Notes under the pieces: model-generated
Told to the model about the DNA's origin: nothing
Database searches by the model: none
Seen by the model: the letters and a program-made list of their open reading frames with translations, nothing else
Program-made: the position numbers and the translations under genes
From: Echinometra lucunter
Lineage: Eukaryota > Echinodermata > Echinoidea > Camarodonta > Echinometridae
NCBI GenBank assembly: GCA_029962745.1
Contig: CM057151.1
Coordinates: 8,557,142-8,621,141 of the forward strand
Direction of reading: 5' to 3'
DNA: 64,000 nucleotides
Shown: positions 1 to 11,200 of the stretch, piece after piece
Numbering within the stretch: position 1 is the stretch's first letter
How the letters are laid out: each line of letters opens with the position of its first letter

Positions 1-3000
1 CACTGTTAATTCACTCCAAATGCACTCTCTTCTGAAATTCACCCCTAACAGAGTGAACGCGTTCAATCTTCTTTTTTTTTTTTTTTTGAGTATAAGGATG
101 AATTGTCATTATTAAGAAATTGAAAATATGGTGAATCTTCTGACCATCCGACCAATCAAGTGACTTATACTATTGATTGAAAGATCAAATATTACACAGT
201 TAATACAGAATATAATAGATTGGGGATTTTTACCTTTGATATTTGAAGTGTCACCGGACATCATCGGAGGCAGGAGATATCGATTTTTTATCCTCGATCA
301 TCAGCAAAATAGCTGACAGTTCACCTCCTGTATGCCATTTCTTTCATACAGAACGACGATGCACATCACTGATGGTTTCATTTTTCTGTTCAAACATTGG
401 TTACTTGCACAGGTATATTCATCACGTGTGATGGTCTAATGAATGTTGTAGCTTGCTCCCTGTTTTTAGCAGTCCGCATGGTGGTATACGTCATCGATTA
501 TGAAATCGAAAAAAGACTTTATATATTATAATCACATGGCTATTTGGCGTTCGTCTGTTTGCAAACGTAAGTGTGGTCCTCGACTCTCTTCTACAATGCT
601 TCTAAGACAACCAATAAATATGTTTGAATTTCTGCCAGCGAAAATGGCATCATGTACCGTTTGGAAATACATCTACATGATGATAAGGTACGCTGTATCT
701 GCATAGCGGTGGTGAAGCCTCACAAAAGCACTTGCACGCATACTTAAAAATGCATGCTTAAAATGTATGCTTTTTCCATTGCATTAATATCGCAGACATT
801 GAGTGCCGGAATATGCGTTGCTGTGGTACAGTATGCTTGAGGGCTTCAACAAGTGAACAATATTATGGCAAAAAGTGAGGTCTTCTTTTCAACTCCTACG
901 TTCTCTCTCTCTCTCTCTCTCTCTCTCCCTTCCACTCTCTTTCTCTATAACATTTTGTCTGTTCCATGAGACAATCTTCTCTTTCTATATCTTCCTTTTT
1001 TCTGTATCTATCCCCCTAATCTCTCGGTTAGATCTTTCAGTGAACTGTCCCATCATCCAATGCCTTTCTGTCAGTTTAATAGGCACATCATGCTTGACCT
1101 TCAAGTTTGTGATAATAATTTTGGTTTCTTTCCTCTGCGTCTTTCAGTTACATCACGATAATTATGACATAATAACGGCTGACATCTATCTCGAGGTTCA
1201 TGATATGATATAGCAGCGTTGGTAAAAACAGAAGTGTTCCAGAACCATTATTAGTCAGGCAAGATTTTAAGTATGAATTAATACTTAATACTTTTGGCAA
1301 TACTACCCCCTACCAGGTATGTACCCCATACACATGAAAGTAATATGCACATTTAATTAGCCTAATAGTCGCGGCTTATACAAGCCTACGTAGTGCAATC
1401 ACAGAAATTATATGACGGCCAAGTGGCCAACCGATGTCTGTTTCCATAGCCACAGAGCTTGATGCGCTGAGATGATTGCGACGTACGTTTTGTACGATGT
1501 ACTCCAAATGCTTTGTGAAATATATGATGGAATACAAAATGATCATATTATGTACATAAATTACTGTATTCTCCAATACCCTGTCCATGGGTGACATGAG
1601 AATAAAATGTCATTGTCATTTTCATTTTCATTTTCATTGTCAACGTCAATGTCATTGTCATTGTCACTGTCATTGTCATTGTCCTGGCTCATGCATAATA
1701 TTACACACAAAAAGTGAAATTTCCAACTGATAATCATTGAGACAGGGGCGGTGGAGCCGGGGGCAGGGGGCAGGGGCAAAATGTTTAAAGCACCCCAAAG
1801 TGTCCTCTTTTTCACTTCATTATGAAAATTACCCTTTTCGAACCTGTTCTGCATTGTGTCCCTTTTTCTTCTTACCAGCGCCCATTTTCTTTTTTAATAA
1901 GTGCCCTTTCACCCTTTAGTAGGTGCAGCTTTTTGCTACAGAAAGTTTTTTAGAAAATCAAAATCGGTCGACAAATGAAGGAGAAGAAGCATTTCTTGCG
2001 ATTTTGAAATAAAACTTGCATAAATTAGCATTAATAATGTTTGAAACAAAATTTCAAAATTCTGTGTAGGAGTTCAGTGTATCTCATGTAACTCTACCAG
2101 ATGAAACAAAAACAAAAACGAAAAACAACTGAGATGGCGTAAATATTCATATTTTGAATTACAGCGCCGTAAAAATTAAGAGCAACAACAAAGACCTATA
2201 TTTATTCATTACTTATATGTACTCATCCATTCATTCATCCATTCATTCATTCATTCATTTTTTCTTTTTTGTAATTTGTTCATTATATTGCTATATTTTG
2301 TCGGATATCATGGTATGTTTGGGAAATGCTCCCTCCCTTTTTGTCAGAATCTTGGCTCTGCTCCTCTACCCATTTTGTCTGCAGTAAGGTTATCATTTCC
2401 ACAATCATCTAGAAAGCAAGAGTAGAGCAATTATTCTTAGTCGTCGGGAAATTCATTGGCAAGAGTGTTTGGTTTTGCTGTTGTTTTTCTTTTATGATAA
2501 AATAAAGTCTGGAACTACAATGGGGCATATAATTAGGTGTCTGCAAGGTTAAGTAGCATAGATGACATAATTAAGGCCACCTTCCCTGCCGATATTATTT
2601 CCAAATCCACTTGGGGTAGAGAGTTTTGGTTGGCGTACACGGTAAGATGAAATTAAAGAGAGAGTGATTATTTTTAATGAAGAAAAATAAGTAGCTATAG
2701 CGCTAATACCTCTCTGTCGATAGGCATACAAGGCTGGAGGGGGGGGGGGGGGGTGTCTAGCTCCGTTAACCCCAAGACTTTGGTCTGCATCCTCGACTAA
2801 ATTAAGAAATCCCGCCTTACTATAAACCGTAGTCCTAATACCCTATCGCGAATAGCACACGTCGGCGGACCAAGTCTATAACTCATCAACCAATTTCAAC
2901 CCCAAAACAATTGGGGTGTTTTTACGCCCCCCCCCCCCCCTCCATGTTTCGCACGATAATTACGCAACGCGCAAAGCTGTCGCCGTGTGGTTTCGTTACT

Positions 3001-3480
3001 TTTTCGTTTGAAATCTCTCGCTCATTTTGCGACGACCGGGTGCACAGTTTCGATGTTACGTAGCATTTTATGCAAGCACGTCTGTCCAAAAATCGCTCCA
3101 AAACGTGATTTGTGTATAATTTTAATACGAATTGTGTTTTCAGTGAAAATTCATATATGTATGATATGATTACTTTCACTTTTGCTAGTTATAAATCAAT
3201 TAATTTTAGGTTTTTTATGATTGCAAGAGTGTGGCCAAACAAAATGGGTGGAAACCATAAAAACAAAGACAAAAAGAAACCCACAGAAATACATCAAAAA
3301 TTCCCAAAACACTACAATACATATGAAATAAATACTGATACCTGATTTTTTAAAGATGTTTATACTGAGGATGTTACGAAGAATATCTAGGCCCTATACC
3401 AAACATTCATAATCTTTGAACTTTAATGAAAATGTGATTTCACACATAAAAATTAGCATAAATACCTAATTAAAATAAAA
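1..3480. other. Non-coding sequence, no gene recognised
   Basis: AT-rich with (CT)n at about 902-928, a GTCATT hexamer array at about 1600-1685, an ATTC tetramer array at 2225-2260, and G/C homopolymers at 2736-2753 and 2927-2941. No exon with supporting splice sites or protein similarity was found on either strand. Confidence 0.6.
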
Positions 3481-6346
3481 TGAAATTATTTTGAAGAATC
3501 CAACAAGCAAAGTTTCACAGCGATTGCATGGTCGGCGGCCGAGCTCAGAGGGGGACCAAAAAAAAAACCCCCCCCCCCCCCACCCCCCAATGGTTTAAGA
3601 CACTCCAAAAAGCCCAGTGGTTTTAGGGTTAAGTTAGGCCGGGGCTTTCGAGAATACAGGCCTTTGTCAATACCAATATTTCGGCAATCTGCACCTCTTA
3701 TTCGAGAGAGGAGGAGGTCTCTTCTTTTTTTTTTTAGCAATTACATATCCATTGTACTTTGATGACGAAACAACACTGTCGTAGAAGTGTCAAAATTTTG
3801 CTCATTCACAAATGTGGGGAAAATAATGGCAAGAGACAAAAGTTTCCTTCCTCAGAACTGTGGCAATTAGACTATTGAATTACATTTTAAGGCCCAAGTA
3901 AGAAGATAAATGTTTGTCAACAAATTAGCCAATGAAGTACAAAGTACAACCTCATGTATACAATGCAAATCTGATTTTAATCACACATTGAAACTCAAGC
4001 CATGATTTTTAATAAAACATATACATATACATATACATATATATATATCCTACCATTTCAGACTAGAAAATTTCTGTACATTATTTCAAAAGTCATTTAC
4101 AATGCAAGAGAAATCGGAGGGCAAAGTTTGCAATGATAGCTTAGGCTTTCAAAAATAATTACACTGAAAAAGGTAAATGATGTTTTGTAAATGAACATAG
4201 GCATCAATCTTCAGGAGTGGTGGTAGGCACTGTCTGAAATAGAAGGGCCCCATTCCCAAAACTTGTCAAAAGCCAAATTTTTATTACACATTTGGAGTAC
4301 ACATGCAGTCATAATACTATTGAGAAACTATAGATTTAAGTAAAATGTATGGAAGCAAATGTGATCATCCCAATACCCACAATCACTTACAGGTCTATAT
4401 GCCCATTTTTTACCAACAAATCATTGATGCTCATGGCTTGATATATTCATAATGTGAGCAGCGGCAATTGCCAGCAAATACCAAGCTTAAACACAAAAAT
4501 AAAATTCAGTGCACTTCTATGTATACAAAAATTAAAGTACATGTATGTTCCAAAAAGCAGACATCAGAACTCAACAGACATGTCAGTATGAGTACCACTG
4601 CAATGTAAATACAGTCAACTCTGCCTAAGTCGAAGTCCCATAAGTCGAATAATCGCCTAAGTCGAAGGTCTATACGGAGTCCCATTCCTTTATTTTCTTT
4701 TGTTTTTGACCCCTCATAAGTAGTGTAACCCCTTCTGTCCAGTACAGTGTCACTATATGTAGGTGTATGAACATTGATAGTAGCCAAACATTTATAAGCC
4801 AAATTAGAAATGTTCTTTCATCATTACATTATTAGACTTCAAATGATTTCAGAACAACAAAAAATTGACACACTGCATATACAGTTAGGCCCACATAAAC
4901 AAACTGCCAAAGAGCTACACATGTGGCCTTAGAAGGCAGAAAGCATTTACCTACAGCTTCTTTTTATACAGATTTCTATGATAAACACTGTCCTAGTGCA
5001 ACCAACAAAAATGGGTCTTTTATACAGGTGGCCTTTCTATACAAATGGTTATGAAGGCAGATATGACTATTTCAATTTTTTCAGGAAGAAGAAAGAAATC
5101 TTGTACAATTGCCACATAGAGCAAGGAAAGTGTTTGAGACCAACTGAAAAACACAACATGAGTACTACATGACAGCATGTGACCACCTGAACAAAACAGA
5201 TACTGGTCTGTCCAAACAATCACCTTGCTACCTGTCCCTCCTCTTTTGATGGATTACCTGGGCAATCCAACAAAGATAATCATATTGCATGAAGCCTTTA
5301 CCAGCCTAGCACCAGACAAGAAGACAGGACTTTGTGGACCTTTTGCCTTACTTACAAATTAAAGTAACTAGAAAATTCACAATGTTATTTTCAGTTTCTT
5401 ACAATATTGCTGTATTACAAAAGGCAATAAAATTCAAAACAAAAAGCTGCAGGATGTTATTACTTTAAGTGAGTATAACATACACTTGTAATAGGCACAT
5501 ATATTGACATAAAGAATTCTTACATGGACTTCAAAGCTAACAGATCACCAACATCGATGACAATTTTGACTGCATTGATTTTGACACTCAACCATTTCTG
5601 ATATACATAACCACAAGGAAGTACATCTATATCAATAATACAGTGTTGGTCAAGATTAGATGAGGCTGGAAAATAATCTCAAGTATGATTTTAAATTCTC
5701 AAAGTAAAACTTCTAGTTTCCAAGTACATTTGATATAAGCCAATCATAGAAAAAAAATAGCCACAAATGATGTCTTCTCAATCAGTCTGCATAATTGAAA
5801 TTCCACAAGCACCATGAAACCATGAAATCATTATGTTGGAAGTTAGTTTTTGTTTTTTCAGAAAGGGGCTAAAACATCAGAAACAGAAGAGTTTGAAACA
5901 TAAAACTTATTCGGAGCTCTCTATGAAGATCAAATAAAATGCACAAAACATTAAGGGTTCAGGTTTGTGCCGGTGCACTTTCACTCCACAAATATTTTTC
6001 CCATTCTATATCGTAGGAAATTTATTGCGTTTTATAACATTAACCTTACCCTGGTCAAAGTGTGCTGTATTAAAGCTCTCAAAGGTATTTTGAACAACAA
6101 ATATTCTAAACAGAACATGTACCAGTACATGACATTGCCTTATGAATCTAGAATACTCTGAAAATATGCAGTCATACCACAATAAACCATATCTGTAATT
6201 TCACTCAGACATGTAGTAAATTCATTGGGTATGGTATGAAGATCATTTTTAAGAGCCAGCTCCTTCACAGTACTTTCAGAACCTTTACAACACCCGCGTA
6301 GCCAAGGGGGGGCAGTGGGAGGGGAGGCAGTCGCCTCCTCCAAAAC

Positions 6347-6383
<37 letters not shown>

Positions 6384-7602
6384 AAGAAAGAAAAAAAGAA
6401 GGAAAAAAAAGCGTGAGCGAGAAAAGAAAAATGTAAGAGAACGTAAGAAGAGCGGGAGCAGACAAGGAACAATTCAAAGACACACTAGAGCTCCCGCGCA
6501 ACTCCCCCCCCCCCCCTGCACCCTACCCCTAGGGAGCGTGCTTCGCGCACTTAGTGATTCGCACGCTTCGCGTGCTCACTACTGCCCCTCCTAAATTGAA
6601 ATCATAGCTACGCCACTGCTTTACAACAAGGCCATACTGCAGTGTTAACACCCATGATTTCATGATTTCAAGACAATCCATCATATCGAATGACCTTGCT
6701 GAATACGTTCATATACCGGTCAGACAAAAATACAAATCTTCCTAAAGTTACAATCACAAAGCTATCACATGATTACGATGTCCAAATAATGGATACGATG
6801 ACATACTGGTCATTTTAATCTGGGGTGATATTCTGAATATTTCTTTTCTCGCAATTTTAATGAAAGATATTTTAACTGTGATAACAAATCTCAATTCATG
6901 GCACATCACTGGTGAACGACTGCAAAGGTGACTGCATTTGTGGAAGACATTTTGAGTAAAACCAACAATAAAGTTGCAATTCAAAGTTTAAAGTGACAAT
7001 TAAAATCATTTCACTACAAAAAAAAGATAAGTAATCTTCCGAATACCACCCCTGATTCCAAACCAGTGTAATAATACATGCCACAACAAGAAACATTGGA
7101 GCAATTTAAAAAGCTAAATCCCATGCTTTAATTCGGTACATTTTTTCCATTTGTTTCCAGCTGTAGGGCACAAGAGTATATAACCAGAAGTCATAGCAAG
7201 AATGTGCTGAACACTAATGTTGCAATGCAGTGTGGACAAATTTATATATATATATATATGTGATATGGGGAACGGCAAGCACTCTCATCATGTTCTCCAG
7301 CAAGGCCCTTTGCTTTTCAAGAAGAGGGCAGTTAGCCGTTTCATCGACTTCATAGCAACAAGAAGCTGCACAGGAAATCATCAAGTGTTCTACCATGCAT
7401 GAGAGGTTTGCTGAAATGATCCTGTGTATATGTTTGAAAGTACAAAGTGCACATAAGTCATGTGCTCCTCAACATAGAGTGAAGGAGCAACTTTGCACAA
7501 TGCTACACGGTTCCTTGGTTACCATATCCAGCACAATAAACCTGGTTGATGAATATGGCAGTGGTACTTTCAGTCTTGTCTGGTTTGATGATGAATACAG
7601 TG
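3481..7602 (-). other. Probable 3' UTR and downstream flank of the Praja-like gene
   Basis: AT-rich sequence with no convincing coding exon. On the minus strand the first AATAAA after the stop is at 6021-6026 and another is at 4280-4285; either could be the poly(A) signal. The 4617-4670 stretch repeats a CCTAAGTCGAA-type motif in both spacing and sequence, probably an old DNA-transposon end. The transcript end cannot be fixed from sequence. Confidence 0.4.
6290..6620 (-). mobile_element. Degenerate repeat with poly-A/C tracts and CGCTTCGCG motifs
   Basis: GTAGCCAAGGGGGGGCAGT at the left and ACTGCCCCTCCTAAATTG...GTAGCTACGCC-like at the right are roughly inverted. Between them lie a ~38-base A tract, a C tract and GCGTGCTTCGCGCACTTAGT. 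The pattern looks like a decayed transposon. Confidence 0.5.
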
Positions 7603-7656
7603 CTATTCCACGCTGTCTGTGTAAAGCTTATGACGGCACACTGGGCATGTTCCAGA
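7603..7656 (-). CDS. PJA2-like: Praja-like gene, last coding exon (RING end and stop)
   Basis: A very short 54-nt terminal coding exon after acceptor TTGTATTTCAG. It codes SGTCPVCRHKLYTDSVE and a TAG stop, supplying the last two zinc ligands (C897, C900). It was found by searching the minus strand for the missing half of the RING, and its phase 0 start matches the preceding donor exactly. Confidence 0.88.
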   Translation of the reverse strand, partial: SGTCPVCRHKLYTDSVE

Positions 7657-8181
7657 CTGAAATACAACAAAAGAAAATACTGGTAATACATCATTTTGGA
7701 TAGGCATGAGGATTGGGACCTCTATGCCCAGGAGGGAAAGGGGTGCAAAAGACAATTTATGGTTACCATATGCCCAATCCAAATATAATCAATCAGAACG
7801 CATTAGGGAGCGAGTTGGATCAGTTAGTAAAGCGTCTGCCTGTTCGAACCAAAGATCGTGGGTTCGAGTCCAACCCAGGCGGATGACTGAAGCCTATGTT
7901 GTCTGTTATCGTGCCCCTCCCGTTTCATAGACGCAGGCTATGCTACAGTGGAAAACACTCCGTCCCTCGGATAGGACGTTAAATGGAGATCCCGTGTAAA
8001 GGAGAGTCACCACTTTTGCATGTTAAAGATCCCACTGCACTATTCGTATAAGAGTAGGGGGAAACCCCGGTGTATATGGTCCACCTGCACACCCCCAATC
8101 AGTCACATCGGGAGGAGAAACCTGAGGGTTAAAGTGATTCAGTTCGCTTTTCGCCTCCCAGGCACAGGTGACGCCAAACCA

Positions 8182-8214
<33 letters not shown>

Positions 8215-11200
8215 TAATGATTTCTGCACCTTGCCACTGGACTTGTTTTACATCTACCAAATGATCAATACAGGAATGTTCTGTGCTAATCTCTTTCAAG
8301 TCAAGAATATCACTTCACCCCAAAACATATATGTAATTTCACCCTGCTGAATGTATTATGGAAAAGAAACATGGCAACCATCTAAGAATATTCACCTGCC
8401 TTAACTTTTATCATATCATACTGAAAAAGAACATTTTCCCCCTTTTTCCACAAATAATGGCTTTTTCTAAAGTGAAATAAAGCATGGGTGAACTTACTTT
8501 CTTCAGCCATACTGTGATGCACTGGCTGTGGAAGTTATGTTTGCAAGGAAGCTGGTCAAGGGTTTCTTCAAGCATGTACTCACAATGGCAGATGGAGCAA
8601 AATGCCTCTTCCGCTGTAATTAATATAGAGTGACAGAGAAATAACTTCACAAATGGTCATTAAGCTAACAAATTTCTACTGTCTTAGTTCACAACTCTCC
8701 ACTTTGTTCAAGGGTGAGACTACAAATAGCCAAAATTCATAACTTTTTCCTTTAGTTATTTTTCATCAAAATCTTGAATGCTGATCCATTATTACAACAG
8801 AAAAGTTCTCAGATACTAAGGAATGTGTCCAAAAAGAAACAAGTGAGAGGAAACATCTGCTGGGTAACTTGCCAATTTATTGCCCTTAACGATTCTGAAC
8901 GATTGTCATTCTGAAAGGAAGTCATCTAACACAGTACATTTTACACTTTAACAATGAACACTCTTTTCAGCACATGTTGTCAAATTAATGAGGAAGTGCA
9001 TTATTTGTAAAACTACAAGGTTTTATGACCAATGTCAATGTTCTACACTAATTATATTCTTAACTTCCACCAGAGTCTCCTGCCAGAGACCCACAAGATA
9101 ATCAACCTTCACATAATTCTCTACCTAACCCAGGGGCAGCATTTCCAGGGGCAAGGGGGGCAACCCCCCCCCCTCCCCCCCCCCCATTCATTTTTCAAGT
9201 GATCAAAAAAAAAAGAAAAAGAAAAACAGAGAGGACAAAAAAAAAGAAAAAAGTATGGGAAAAGAGAGGGCTGGGTCATGCAACTATATAATACCCTTAT
9301 TTTTTTATTTAAAATGTAAATACATTTAGCTATGGGTCATCTTGCCCCCCCCCCCATATCAAAATACCCTGGTGCCACCCCTGACTTAACCTAAAACCAC
9401 AAGTGCAACCATTACCCTTATCCTACATTTAAATGTATATCTTTGCAGAAAAGAAATGATGATGTGTATAATGTGTATCTGAACTCCTCATTCTTTGTAC
9501 TTATATTTTTTGTTTTATTTCTTTTGTTTGTTTGTACAACACCTAGACATAGATCTTTCCATATAAGTGCTACGATAAGCTCAACTGTTATTGTAATTAT
9601 TAACAAAACAAACCTGGAACAAGCAAAGGTACTACCTAAGCAAACATGAAATCAGTGCTCACAGTCCTCACACATATAGTTTCAGAATTAGATATAAATA
9701 GTGTGTGAGTCAGATTTGAAATCACGGCCAGTATTCAATTCAATACTTTAAGTAAAACTTTTACTAAGAATTTTGCTTGGCTAAGAAATTTGCTTAAGGC
9801 ATAATCAATTCAATACTCTGAATTTTACTTTATTAAGCCAACTTTAAGCCAAAATTTTTAACTGATAAGCATTGTGACATCATACTTTCAATGCGCAATA
9901 AAAGTGTCACATCAAATACGCTATGATAAAATTATGCGTAGCTCATGATGACTGCGTATAAAAACCTATGCCTGCCAATCAAGGCCTCCAAAATAATTGG
10001 CTTAAGTCTCCTAGGTAGGTGTCTCAGATTTTGTAATAAAATACTTAGCCGAAATACTGAATTGAATACCAAATTTTGCTAAATACTTTTTGTAAGTAAA
10101 AAGCTAATAAAAATACTCATATATCTGAACTACGCATTGAATTGAATACCAGCCAAGGAATCCTGTTAGTGTGGAACTGACTGCGTAACATGACTGTCTC
10201 GTCTGACAGTCAGATACTTACAAACCATCTTCTTGGTGACGGTAACTTTCTCCAATGATTCAATGGTCTCCTGGGATGCAGGGGGAGGTGCTCCACCATT
10301 GTTCTGTGCATGGTTGGCAGCATCAAAAGTGTGCTGTGCAAGAAGGCTTAGCACAACATTCTATGAAAAGAAAAAAAATGACAGAGATTACTGTTTTTTA
10401 AAAACACATTTCCCTCCCTACACGATCTGAAAATTTCAAACTCAAACACTGCAGTTCTGTTCCCATCAAATTAATTTGTAACCAATGAAATGTAAAGTTT
10501 ATAAATAAAGTGGGTTTTTTTTAAGATGATTAAGCAAAGGATCAGCATTTCATGTTGTTTTGTCATTTTTCTTTAGGTAATGTTTTTTTTGTTTTCATTT
10601 GTTGATTCAGAGAGCAGCATACGCTGCTATAAGGAAACCTCCTTTATCATCACTTGTACAGAAAAAGTAAATGTCTCTGAAGACTACTTTTCATTTTCCT
10701 TGGACAGCATTTCTCTCCAAGACTTCTACAAAAGAATCTCTGCATAAAGACCACCTGTTTATAACAACTGTTGGGGTTTTTTTTGTCCCATGAGTGACAT
10801 TTATATACATCACTTTTGACTGATCATATATTTCAGCCAGTGTTTATATGTTCTGAATAAGACAGGGGTGGTCTACCTCTATTAGCAGCTCAACAAATTC
10901 TCCTCCAAAGTCTCTTCTGGCACGAGACAGCATGTTGAAAAGAACTGCTGGAGAAGCTTGAAGCATCAGAGGACCAAAGATCGGAGATGCCAGCAACACA
11001 AGGTGATCCATCATGGGTGTTGGGTCATCTTCAGATGATCTATCACATCAAAATGGAGAGGAAGGGAGAGGAAGAAAGCTTTATTTTTCTTAAATGTGAT
11101 ACGCTGGTTATATGGTGATTTATCAGCTTAATTCAAAAATAGAGTAGAGCATGCAAGCAATCGAGTTTAATTTTCAAATGAGATGTAAGATATTGAATTG

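Noticed and set aside
7811..7885. Possible tRNA gene
   Set aside because: A and B box motifs are present but the cloverleaf cannot be completed, and the sequence continues into a SINE body with an AAT tail.
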